In this document: in pieces, positions 53,706 to 63,690 of the stretch
Position numbering within the stretch: the first letter of the stretch is position 1
How the letters are laid out: every line of letters begins with the position of its first letter
NCBI GenBank assembly: GCA_030374805.1
Contig: JARGSG010000213.1
Span: forward strand, 1-64,000
Reading direction: 5' to 3'
From: Gracilaria gracilis
Taxonomy: Eukaryota > Rhodophyta > Florideophyceae > Gracilariales > Gracilariaceae
Length of the DNA: 64,000 bases
The notes under the pieces: generated by a model
Databases searched by the model: none
The model's input: only the letters and a program-made list of their open reading frames with translations
What the model was told of the DNA's origin: nothing
Program-made: the position numbers and the translations under genes

Positions 53706-56700
53706 TTTCATGAGGCTGACCATCCTCCGCACGTCTGCAAGAGGAGCACACTTGGTCAATATGTCAGCCACCTGTAGACTCCTGGGAATATGTTCAAGGT
53801 CAACAACTTTGTTATGCTAGAGTTCTCGCACATGATGCATCTTCATGTCAATGTGCTTATTACGACCTGAGATCTGCGGGTTGTTCGCCAAAGACAAAGC
53901 AGCCGAGCTGTCCTCCAGAATCTTGGTGGGTTCGAACCAAAACTCCTCGCTCCAAGGCTGTTGATGGGCAAATTCCCAAAACAGTTTGCGCATCCATGTT
54001 AGTTCTTTAGCACAAGTAGACAAAGCTACGTACTCTGCTTCCGCCGATGAAAGTGCGATGACTGTTTGGCGCTTAGATTTCCACATAATCGGTGCGGAGT
54101 TGACGACGATAACAAATCCAGTCGTGGACCTACGAGTTTGTATGCATCCCCCCCAATCGGCGTCAGCGTACGCACGAATTGAAGTTGGTGATATACTCTT
54201 ATTCGCAGGAAAGTGAAGCCCATAGTGCAATGTTCCTGCCAAATACCTAAAAATCCTTTTCAACATTGCCATGTGACGGTCACAAGGGTTATGCAGATGT
54301 TTTGAAACTGCTGATATCGGGAAGGAGAGATCCGGACGCGTAGAAATAGAGATGTGTAATAGTCCACCAATTCCAGAACGATAGTTTGCATGGTCAGATG
54401 GTGAGAGTTCTTTCTCGTTTTCCCTTGTAGGCAAGAGGTCCGCATTTGATGGCAGTGGAGTACCATCCGCGTTGGCTCCTTGCATGCCAAACTTCTTCAG
54501 TAGCAACAAAGCATAGCCATATTGGTTGACCTTGATGCCAAGAGGGGAACGTTGGATGCTCCAACCGATAAACGACTTCAGTTCTCCGTAGAGTTTTACG
54601 TCGAATGTTGCGGCCAGCCGTTCTTTGAAGTATTTTAGAAGATCCACGCTGTTGGAGGCAAAAACGCAGTCGTCCACGATGACGGCCACGAGGACGAATT
54701 GGTCCTCTTCGCGGAACATGAAAACTCTCGAGTCGAGAGCAGAGGTCACGAATTTCCATGATAGTAAGGTGTCCGAGAACAGCGAGCCCCATATTACACC
54801 GGCTTGTACTGCCCCGTAAAGGGAGTTGAGGAGTTTGCAGACATACCCAGGTCGGGCTTGAAGACCGGAGGAGTCCGTTGGTTGTTCCATGATAATTGGC
54901 ACATCAAGTTTGCCGTAGAGATACGCGTTTGATATGTCGGCTCCTTCCAGTAGTAGGTTCTCTGCCGCAGAGACGGCGAGCAGAGTTCGCAAAGCTTCGT
55001 GACATGCGACAGGGGCGTAGGTGTGGAGCGGGTCGAAGTCTATGAAAGGCTTCTGCTTATCACCCCGTAGACAGCAGCGTGCTTTCTTAAGGAATTTCTT
55101 CCCAACTCCATCCAACATCTTCTCCTTGAAAACCCAAGTGTAAGGAACCGGTTTCATGTCGGCCTCCAGAGGAATGAGTTCCCAGGTATTTCACTTGATG
55201 AGTGCGTTCATCTCACGATCAATGCCCTCGCACCATCCCGGGTCCTTGCAGGCTTCCTTGAAGGAGTGAGGGACTGACGGATCATCCAAAGTCTTTTTCG
55301 ACACCCATACCCGTGGGAAGTTCTGGGTCATAGTAGTTAAAGCCTTTACCAGATGTTCCTCCATGTCCGGCGAGTCCGTGCCAGGTTGTGCAGTGGGTTC
55401 CGTCTCCTCTGTTTCCTGTTGTCTCGTAATTCCTTCTAGGAGGGTGGTGAGGTTTGGCAGAGGAGAGGAGTTGATCGGCTTGAAGTCCAAATTCCGGCAT
55501 GTCACGACAGAGTTCTTCTCCGGTACATATACTCTGAAAAGAGTGTTATCGCTCTGCATACCAACGAAGTGAGAGAATATGGACCGTGGAAGGAATTTCT
55601 TGTTGGCAACGGTTTTGGAGCGGTATGTGAAGGCGTAGCCAGGCTGACCAAAAGTAGGAATGTGTGCGAAGTCAATGTTGGTTATTGGGTCCCATTCCAG
55701 GATAGGAATCCGTCCCTGTTTCCGTGAAGATGGGGCTCGGTTCCTTAACCAGTTCGAGTGATTCATGGCTTGTCCCCGGCCCCGTCCAGGCGAACATTTT
55801 TCAAGCTAACCCAGTGGTTTAGTTCCAGCTCCGAACGGCGTTTGTACCATTCCAGATGTTTCAAGGTGCCTGGTCCGGTCTTGTCTTTGAGAAAGAATAC
55901 ATCGGACTCCGAGGTATAGTCGTCCAGTATTGCTAGGCCATAGATTGCCCCTGAGAGAGAGGGCGAGATCTTTCCAGACACGTCCATGTGGATGAGATCC
56001 AACGGCTGTGATGTGGAAACAGATCGAGGGCGAGCCACAAGTGGGTTCCGTTTCATTTTCCCAGTGAGGCAGGGGACGCACGTTAATGAATCCAGGATAG
56101 AGCGTTGAAAGTAGGGAACGGACTCGAAGGATTTGGCGAGATTCTGATACCTGCTTGGGTGCAAATGACCATTTCGCCCATGCCATTCCAAAGCCAGTTC
56201 TTGTTTGTTATTACTGGCGTTGACCACCATGACCTGCTTTTTGTCCTCCCGGAGGTTCATGATGTATAAACCGTGGTGGATTTCTGTGTCCCAAATAATA
56301 TGTGAGTTTCGTTTGGGATCCATGAGAAAGCATCCGTTGAAGGGGCGGATGGTGGAGGTGAAAACCACCATGAAGTCCACGCTTAGTACTCCCACTGAGA
56401 GAATGTTCGATTGAAACGCAGGAGCGTGATAGGCTTCAACGACAGTTCCACTATTGAGAGGGATCCAGACGTGACCCTTTCCGACAAGGCGAGCTGTGCT
56501 AGAGGCAGCCTGGACAGTTTCAATGTCAATGCGCTCGTATCGGATGAATGATTTACGCGAATAGAAGAAATGATGTGTGGCCCCGGAGTCGATGTAGGCA
56601 GATTCCACCTTGGTTTGGGATAAGAGTGCGACATTACTCTTATACTTCGCCATGTTACAGTTGAACGGAGGTGAGGGAGGAGGATCGTCATTTCTTTGCA

Positions 56701-57696
56701 CCACATAGGATCTGTGGTAGGAGTTTCGGTTTCCATCATCATCCCCCTTTGGTGCAAAGCGAGACTTCCAGTTAGACTGCCGCTGTCCACTTCGGTTTTC
56801 ATCTTGATCGCGTTGCGATCGACGAGAGCCACCGTTTGAGCGGATCTGCTGTCGACGTTCAGAGCGGGAGTTGTCACGTTGATTGTTATCCGACTGGTCG
56901 CGTTTGCGTTTGTAGCAATCCCTCGCATAATGTCCACGACGTCCACAGTAATAGCAGTTGTCATCGTTGCGGCCTTTTACCATTGAGGACTTATTATTAT
57001 TATTACGATGGCGTCGTCGGCGTCCACCTTTGTTTGCCATGTTTGCTTTGGGTTGTATCGATGTTGGGGTTGTAGTGGACTGGGTTTGCTGAAGGTTGTT
57101 TGGATTCTTGCGCCGAACGACTTCTGCTTCGACTGCGTTGACAATAGAATCGAATCCAATGTCAGTAAGGTTTGACATCATGGCCAGAGGGGCGAAGGAA
57201 TTTGGAAGGCTTCGAATGAGCTTTGAAACCTTCTCTTTATCCGCAAGTTCCTTGTCGTACGTGGCCAGTTCTCCAACAATTTCCAATAACTTCGAGACAT
57301 GTTTGTTCCAGTCATCATTGTCTTTGTACATTAGGTTGTTCAACTTGTGACGAATGTTTTGGACGGCTTTCGTGTTCGAAGTGGTATATACACACTTGAG
57401 CTCGTCCCATAACTCTTTGGCAGACTTCTCGTCATCATCCACAAATGTTCGGACGAGTGCGAGAGGGAGTCACCAAGGCACAATGTGATAGTGCTCTTAG
57501 CTTTGACCGACTTCTCAAACCAGGATCTGTGTGTCCGGTTGTTCACGTTGAATCCCTCGGGGCGGGGATTCAAGCTAGTCAGGAATGCGTCGTCGCGACG
57601 AAGATACGCGAGTAGACGGCGGCGCCACAAGATGTAGTCAGTTGGGACCTTGAGCTTTGGAAGCTTGCCAAGGATGCCTTTTTGAGAACCTGACAT
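53706..57696 (-). pseudogene. Decayed Ty1/Copia retrotransposon coding region
   Basis: Gag starts at ATG 57696 (MSGSQKGILGKLPKLKVPTD) and shifts frame near 57450. A CCHC knuckle (CYYCGRRGHYARDC, about 56935) and a Copia protease (YIDSGATHHF, about 56600) follow. The integrase zinc region (GRNGHLHPSRYQ, then CVPCLTGK) and DLIHMDVSG are present, but the core is cut short and another frame takes over at 55766, so the catalytic Glu part is missing. Reverse transcriptase follows (YTWVFKEK, LLEGADISNAYLYGKLDVPI, LVAVIVDDCVFAS with VDD) and RNase H (ALSSAEAEYVALSTCAKELTW). TGA 55191-55193 and TAG 53817-53819 are in frame. The end is near 53706. No LTR pair found. Confidence 0.8.
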
Positions 57697-57786
57697 CGTA
57701 AGTGAACGCGGAAAGTACAATCGACCTGCTTAGGCGGGAAAGGGTTCCGCAAGAAAATGCAACCTACTTGAGCGGGAAAGGGATCC

Positions 57787-57852
57787 GCAATCTTCTTCTT
57801 CTTCACAAGCTTCTTCTTCTTCTTCTTCTTCTTATTGTTCTTCTTCTTCTTC
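57787..57852 (+). repeat. CTT trinucleotide microsatellite
   Basis: Interrupted (CTT)n tract just upstream of the Copia gag start on the minus strand. Two similar units of about 45 bp, each with GCGGGAAAGGG-TCCGCAA, lie at 57720-57800. Confidence 0.85.
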
Positions 57853-59554
57853 TGGTGTAAAACTTAAGGTGACCCTAGCCCAACCCAGGGAGCTAAGCGA
57901 TCGATGTAAGGCGGGTCCCCGCAATAAAGCAGCTAACCCCGCACCACAACGATCCGACCTTCGGAGGAGATTCCCACGACCGCGTAGCGGTAGGTACTTC
58001 ACTCCTGACAATAATTACTACTTGCAGCGATGTTTAGCCACGCGCAGAGGCAGAAAGACATTCACCGCTGCGCGACCAACACGGATGTCGAAGATGATAT
58101 GGAGTTTCGGATAAACAAAATCCAGTTCCGAATGTTAGGATATTCCGAAACAAGAAAGGTGAACCAAGAGCAAAAAGAAGTATGTCCAGCCACGTGAAAG
58201 CTCAGAAGCGGTGTGTGTGTGTGAGACGCCTCTCGAATAAACCATGCCACAGCGATTGCGAAACAGGAGAAAAAGGTTGCGCAAGAAAGAAAATTCACGA
58301 GGCCCCAAAGAGTTTTGAATTGTCTTGAGCGGTTTTCATATAGATTGGGTTGTATGAGGGCTCCATGTTTGAGAAAAGACTCTTTACAAGAGATGAATAT
58401 GACAACACGTCGACATCATGACGCCATTAAAGTAGTTGAGGAAATGAGATGAGGTCTGAGTGCCACTCAGTTGCGGATGGCCAAACATATTGTAGCGCGT
58501 TCAGTATGGGACAAGATTGGTGCAGTGAGCAAGAAGGAAGGATATTGCGAACTCTTTGGGGCAGATTGTTTCGGCAGAGTTGCTTTGCAGCCATGCTGTG
58601 GCAAAGAACGAGCAGCGAAGCGTAGAGAGAAACGAGTGGAGTTCGACGATGCGATGCGGTTTCGCGCAAAGGGAAACGAATGAGACAGAGGAAAGTGTTA
58701 TCTTATTCGTAAAAGAAAGAGGGACTTTCACAAACAAAATAAAACCATAACCATGATATGGAGTTCATCAGTATTTTTATTTTGTGTAGACATCAACAGT
58801 ACAAAGAAATAAAACAAATAAAGTGTCGTTTTCTTGTCCGAGTTCAACAATCTTTCTGAGCCACAACAGAGTTTTCAGACCTAGAAGCCCATGATCAAGA
58901 CAGTTTTATACGGTAGATTGCGCGCTCAAGGCTTAAGCGACAACATACCTTCGGACAAGCGAGCCTTGGCATTTGCTACGCGCAATCTCCTGAAGTTGAA
59001 AGCTTAAGAAGTTGAGCTTGCGCGCGGTAGAAGCGCGGCAGCACGCAAAAAAAGAGGAGGAAAATGTGTGCAGACGATGGCGGCCCGGGGCAGCGCGCCC
59101 CAGGCGATGCTACCATGTTGTGAGCGCCGTAGAAGTTAGGGGAAAACAGGAATGCTCGCTGCCCCTCCGTCGGCGGGATGACGCCGCCGGCCGAGTGCAG
59201 TGCAATTTATTCGTTACTGCGCAGTCTACGGAGCACGGCACACACGTGCCACGCATACGTGGCCACATGTGGCTGTGGCGCTTCTGCCTTGCATCAGGCG
59301 CTCCGGTATTACTACCCCTGTAACATGAACAGCTTTAGAAAATCGTTGCAATCAGCTTGAAATCATAATAATTGGTACATTGCTGGACACGTTTTCTGAT
59401 TTTTGGCTTTATGTGACTTTTTGGCTTTATTTCGGTATGAGTCTTTTTAGGGCCAGGGCCACACTAATTCATGTGAGGTGGCCGAGAATAAACGATTCAG
59501 AATTAGTGTGGCTCACACTAATAACAGTGACGACCTGTAGTGAGTGAGAACTCA
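57853..59554. other. No gene recognised
   Basis: Short open frames without homology. It contains a possibly coding patch around 58425-58560 (plus, LSATQLRMAKHIVARSVWDK) that could not be assigned. Confidence 0.3.
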
Positions 59555-59615
59555 GGTACCTACATGACTCATTAGTGAGTGAGAACTCATGACTCACTAG
59601 TGTCATGTAGGTACC
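59555..59615. repeat. 14-bp perfect inverted repeat with direct repeats in the loop
   Basis: GGTACCTACATGAC (59555-59568) and its complement (59602-59615). The stretch AGTGAGTGAGAACTCA occurs twice, once just left of the first arm and once in the loop. Confidence 0.85.
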
Positions 59616-59652
59616 GCGTTGTAACGCTAGCTTTTACCCTCGCTATTTCATC

Positions 59653-59865
59653 TACTAGTAGTAGATAGTATCTACGTATAGACACTAGGTAGACTACTAC
59701 TAGATAGACATACTGACGTGTGTCTATACGTGTCTATAGACACTAGGGAGACTACTACTAGATAGACATACTGACGTGTGTCTATACATAGATACTATCT
59801 ACTACTAGTAGATAGGATCTCCGTATAGACACTAGGTAGACTACTACTAGATAGACATACTGACG
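59653..59865. repeat. Cluster of three 40-bp direct repeats mixed with palindromes
   Basis: The unit TATAGACACTAGGTAGACTA plus CTACTAGATAGACATACTGACG occurs near 59678, 59736 and 59824. Between them are ATCTACTAGTAGTAGAT-type palindromes. No coding potential. Confidence 0.8.
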
Positions 59866-60330
59866 TTATCGGACGGTAGCGGTGGCTTTACATCCGCGCC
59901 CGCCGCGCCCGCCGCCTTCTCCGGCAACCCCCCCGCCAACCCCGCCCGGGTGCGAATCCGCCCCGTAGAGCGATACCCACGTTGCACAGAGTGTGTACAA
60001 AGACTTTAATTTCTCGCTATGGCCTTTTTACAAGTCTTGTCGACCACTTACAAGTCGTTCCGCAGATGGACGTGTGTAGCTGCTGGCAGCTGCAGCTGGC
60101 GGTCACAGAGGGTCACGGTAACACCTCCGGCGGTGTGGCTCGAAGTCACGACACCGTGAGCGGCCATAGCTCAATCGGTAACCGCCTTCGTGTGCTCTTT
60201 GTGGGGGCCCGGGGTTCGTGGTTCGAACCCCGGCCCTGCCGCTCTTCCCCCCAGTTCACTACAACGTGACTTGGCATTGCTGGGAAGTGCGGGAAAAGAC
60301 GCTTCGTCCCGCAGATGTACGGCAAAATGG
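59866..60330. other. GC-rich start, then flank of repeat copy gamma
   Basis: CCGCC-rich stretch at 59895-59960, then unassigned sequence containing a tRNA-like segment. Confidence 0.35.
60158..60244 (+). ncRNA. tRNA-like sequence
   Basis: An 87-nt segment has fully paired ends (GAGCGGC and GCCGCTC), a box A-like TAGCTCAATCGG and a box B-like GGTTCGAACCC. The T arm does not sit next to the acceptor stem as it should, and no anticodon can be assigned. It could be a tRNA pseudogene or a tRNA-derived repeat head. Confidence 0.3.
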
Positions 60331-60353
60331 GTTTTTATAATTTCCTCGCCGCC

Positions 60354-60590
60354 ATTCTCTTCCCCATCAAGTGTCCATTCGTCATCGTTGTGTGAGATCG
60401 CTATGCCAATCATCGCCCACACAACACCTGTTTGCCCAAACCATAACTGCTCATCCTCATCGCCACCCTTTTACGCCTCCTGCCTCATCGGCCTGGCTCT
60501 TGCGGTGTATGCCATCATTCTGCACAATGTCCACATGGGCGGTGGCGCTGTCGGTCTTCTCACCTCCATCGACGCCTCCAGCATGTCAAT
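60354..60590 (+). pseudogene. Fragment of secreted-protein gene 1
   Basis: Matches 15856-16080 (for example HNVHMGGGAVGLLTS against HNVDMGGGAVGLLIS). The start and the whole C-terminal domain are missing, and frames are disturbed. The sequence then jumps into the repeat middle. Confidence 0.65.
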
Positions 60591-61677
60591 ATTCTTGCAC
60601 AACTGTTCACAATCAAACGAATCCGCGTTGAACATATGCTTGGCTTCATATACCTTCGCAAACCTCCGTGAGAATGTGATCGCCGCTGTGGTCTCCTGGT
60701 TACAAACTGCAGTAAGAGCTTGCGGAGATGTTTCGATCTCGTGTATCGATCATACGTGATCGGGCTTATCGATTGCGCATGTGCATGCATACCAGTACGT
60801 TCGGGGCATCAAATTGATACTTGCTCCATCATGGCACTATCATGCGAGAGTCACGTACATATGCACCTAGCGTGAAAACATGCTCGTGTTAAGGCCGTGC
60901 TGTGTCGACGAGATCAAATGGAGTAGTGCCGGTAAGGACAGGGCCAACTGCGTAGGGTTGTGAAGCGTTGTGATGAAGGTATGAGCGTGCAAACTTTGGT
61001 GGCCTTAAGGATGCGCTCTACCACGGGCCAGTCCGCTGCGGTATGCAGCATCAAGCTTTCCTGCGCGTTGGTGAGAAAATAAGATCAGAACGCTGACGAT
61101 CACCGTTGATGGGAGCTTCTGATTTTCAGGTGATGGAATCAAAGGCAGCACGTTCTCCCTCTCCCTTGACCAAGATGCGGCAAGTGAGTTGGTTCCCCGA
61201 ATCGGCACTTGTGAGCGATAGCCGTGCTGGTGCAATCCATTCGCGTTGTGCATCACGCTCTTGCGGCCACGACGCTCTTGCGAGCCATCACGCTCTGCGA
61301 GCGGTGCTGAGCGCATAACGGTTCCATCACTGCCAGCAGAGGTGACGCCCATACCTCATACTGTTAGCACCGATAGCACAACTAAACGCCGTCCGTTCCG
61401 CAGCGTTGAGCCGCTAGACGTGCACGAGCTTTGCAACCCACACGCTGGCGCAGCTGACGTCGGCCACGCTTAGCGACGGCGTTGCATTCTCAAACGTCAT
61501 TTTGCGCGAGCGTGGCGCTTTGGAAACCATGACCGTGAAGTAGATGCGCGTGGATGCGAATCGAGATCATCGACTGGTCTTTAGAACCAAAACGTAGATA
61601 TCTCTGCTACGAAGGTACAGTACAGTAGATGGCGGAGGCCGGCGACTTTGGGGACAGGAAGATCATTGATCTCATGA

Positions 61678-62376
61678 ATGGGATTCAAACTTTTTCAAAA
61701 ACGGCGCGTTACCAACAGGCTCACGGCACGTATCACAGGTACACGCGTTGTCCAACGCGTCCGTCTCTCCGTGAATCTTCGTCTCGACGCCACAACATCG
61801 TTCGTTCTCATCTTCCAAAGGTACGACGGTACCTGTAGCGCTCTTAAGCGTTGGGGTGGCAAGTCTCTTTCCATGCCGTTGGCATTGCTAAACAACGGAG
61901 TTGACGTTGCATTGGAGCGGCGCGGCGCAGTCGACAGTGTGTGTCGCAGCCAACGGGCCGTGCTCTTGACCCGCATTGCGACAAACCGCCTTGAGAGTCG
62001 CAGCTTAAGAAGCCAGAGCGTATGCTCACAGTGCGGAATTAATTGTGATACGTTCTCCTTCCCTGTTGACTTGGGGCATTGCCACGCAAGCGCTCTCATC
62101 AGTACCGCCTCGCGCAGCTTGCTGGCGTGTCTGTCCAGGACAGAGTTGGAGGTCATGCGTTGCTTCGCCATCAGCACTCGCAATATACGCGTCATCGAGC
62201 TATCTAGTACACGCAGAGCAGGGGTTTATTTGCTTCTAGCAGAGGTACACTGGAGCCATGCTGTTCGTTCGTTCGTTCGACTTCCGAACTATGTACAGGG
62301 TGCGAAGCAATCGCATAAGGAGGTGAACAGAAAACTAAGCCGAGACGATGAGCTTTCTGCCCTTGTGGACAAGTGA
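61678..62376 (+). CDS. Open frame in the conserved block of the large repeat
   Basis: A 232-codon frame starting with the block shared by all four copies (MGFKLFQKRRVTNRL; also at 35258 and 14302). It contains a cysteine/histidine cluster (CSQCGINCDTF, GHCHAS) also seen in beta at about 35600-35680 in a different local frame. Beta stops after 103 codons in this frame and alpha is cut off. Conservation of the start is good but the rest is not kept in frame, so it may be a decayed gene. Confidence 0.35.
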   Translation: MGFKLFQKRRVTNRLTARITGTRVVQRVRLSVNLRLDATTSFVLIFQRYDGTCSALKRWGGKSLSMPLALLNNGVDVALERRGAVDSVCRSQRAVLLTRIATNRLESRSLRSQSVCSQCGINCDTFSFPVDLGHCHASALISTASRSLLACLSRTELEVMRCFAISTRNIRVIELSSTRRAGVYLLLAEVHWSHAVRSFVRLPNYVQGAKQSHKEVNRKLSRDDELSALVDK

Positions 62377-62443
62377 ACCCATCTTCATCTCGAATACAAA
62401 GTGAAGAGTTATTTGTGCAATTGTGCTCCTTAGTCAGACGTCG

Positions 62444-63184
62444 TTAGTAACGGTGCAAATAGTTATACGCGAGCTGCACATTGCCCGCTTCCAGGCCGTG
62501 CGCCACCATGTCCACCAGCGTGGAGAAAGGCAGAGCGCTGGAATACTGATCGGATATTGCGCGGCGAACGAGGATGCCAAATATATGCGACACATACGGG
62601 TTGTTGTCGTGATAAAGCTGCTCAAAACGCGGAATATACATCTGCAACTGACGCAGTCTGGAGGTGGTGAGCCACGGGCCACCACTATTGAATATAGTAT
62701 CCAGAAGCTGGTCGTCATCTAACTGCATGCAGAAGGTGACTAGTTCAAAGTACTCCGGGAATGGCAGTGTGTTCGACATGTCGGAGCGGATTGCCCAAAT
62801 GGTAAGCCTCTTGAGCGCGTACGGAATATGCTTGCTGAGGGCATACGAAAGACACTCGCTGAGGGCATGCGAAAGGAGCTCCTTGAGAGGGTAGGGAAGA
62901 TTGTTGAGAGCGTACGGAAGATGTTTGTTGACGGCGTATGAAAGAATGTTCCTGAGAGCGTACGAAAGAAGCGGAGCAGAGTTGTAGACGAGCCGAGCAA
63001 GGCGACGATAGAACAAGGTCGGGCGAAGTCGCCAGGAAGAAGCCGGAACGACGCGTGAGGCGTGTTGAGCTGTTGTAGTGGTGGTTTGCAGCGACTGGTG
63101 TTCACCCGCTAGCGGCACTGCGTAGGCCGCGTGTAGCAGCAGCGAGAAGAAGAAAAGAGCAAGAAGGCGAGTAAGGATGGTCAT
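62444..63184 (-). CDS. Secreted octapeptide-repeat protein, gene 2 (copy gamma)
   Basis: A 246-residue homologue of 36008-36715. Signal peptide MTILTRLLALFFFSLLLHAAYA. The octapeptide tract is one unit longer (LLSYALRN, ILSYAVNK, HLPYALNN, LPYPLKE, LLSHALSE, CLSYALSK, HIPYALKR). The C-terminal domain (AIRSDMSNTLPF, LVTFCMQLDD, TTSRLRQLQMYIP, FSTLVDMVAHGLEAGNVQLA) ends in HRY. The frame is intact and the stop TAA is at the same place as in beta. A TATA-like element lies 110 bp upstream. Two intact copies of different repeat length suggest the gene was kept after duplication. Biological role unknown. Confidence 0.7.
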   Translation of the reverse strand: MTILTRLLALFFFSLLLHAAYAVPLAGEHQSLQTTTTTAQHASRVVPASSWRLRPTLFYRRLARLVYNSAPLLSYALRNILSYAVNKHLPYALNNLPYPLKELLSHALSECLSYALSKHIPYALKRLTIWAIRSDMSNTLPFPEYFELVTFCMQLDDDQLLDTIFNSGGPWLTTSRLRQLQMYIPRFEQLYHDNNPYVSHIFGILVRRAISDQYSSALPFSTLVDMVAHGLEAGNVQLAYNYLHRY

Positions 63185-63294
63185 TGCGAGAATGTTTTTT
63201 GTTAGCAGTAGAGAAATGATATCGGAGGAGGTAGATGGAGAGGGTGGGCGATATAGAGGAAGGGCGGGGGAGAAGGGGAAGGGGCAAGCAGAGT

Positions 63295-63304
63295 GGTTTT
63301 ATAG
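63295..63304 (-). promoter_or_regulatory. TATA-like element of gene 2 (gamma)
   Basis: Read on minus it is CTATAAAACC, about 110 bp before the ATG at 63184, matching the spacing in copy beta. Confidence 0.55.
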
Positions 63305-63382
63305 AGAAGAACAAACACACACAGTTGGCTTGCGCTGCCACTTCCTTCCGCCTCCCCCCGTGCGCTCCGACGGACGGAGTGA

Positions 63383-63383
<1 letters not shown>

Positions 63384-63419
<36 letters not shown>

Positions 63420-63440
63420 CGCGCGCGCGCGCGCTGGCAC
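63384..63440. repeat. 36-base G run followed by GC dinucleotides
   Basis: Homopolymer G at 63384-63419, then (GC)n to about 63434, roughly 200 bp upstream of gene 2. Copy beta has a shorter G run at the matching place (about 36940-36950). Exact length may be an assembly artefact. Confidence 0.8.
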
Positions 63441-63589
63441 CCCGCGCGGCGACGCCGCGCGCCACGCGCTCTATCTAAGTGGTGCGCGCCCCCACGTGGC
63501 GCGCGCTCGCGACGTACTGTAAGATAGGTGACGTAAAGTTAGGCGGCGCGCGCGCGCGCACGGGGAGCCGCGTGAGAGCGGCGGCACAG

Positions 63590-63690
63590 CGACAGCTCTC
63601 TCTCAGAGAGCTGTCGAGCTGTCGAGCTGTCGAGCTGTCGCTGTGGCGACAGCTCTCGAGAGAGCTGTCGCTCTCTCTCACACACACACA
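63590..63690. repeat. Nested hairpins and GAGCTGTC tandem units
   Basis: CGACAGCTCTCTCTCAGAGA and its mirror, four tandem copies of an octamer (GAGCTGTC), another CGACAGCTCTCGAGAGAGCTG palindrome, then (CA)n. Confidence 0.8.

Larger units (their letters stand above)
60331..63184 (+). repeat. Large unclassified repeat, copy gamma
   Basis: Most complete right part. It holds a truncated gene-1 fragment (60354-60590), the conserved middle (60590-61670), the ATGGGATTCAAAC block (61678), a segment shared with beta (61870-62440) and gene 2 (62444-63184, minus). Relative to alpha it lacks the sequence matching 16083-17082. Relative to beta it has no transposon insertions. Confidence 0.75.

Noticed and set aside
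57697-58300. Possible 5' LTR of Copia element 2
   Set aside because: No direct repeat counterpart in 53171-53705 could be found, so no LTR is claimed.
58425-58750. Helical-looking plus-strand frame (LSATQLRMAKHIVARSVWDK)
   Set aside because: Too short, interrupted by a stop and unmatched to any family.
59653-59865. Three spaced direct repeats resembling a CRISPR array
   Set aside because: Eukaryotic context, only three units, spacers themselves palindromic and related to the repeats, no cas genes.
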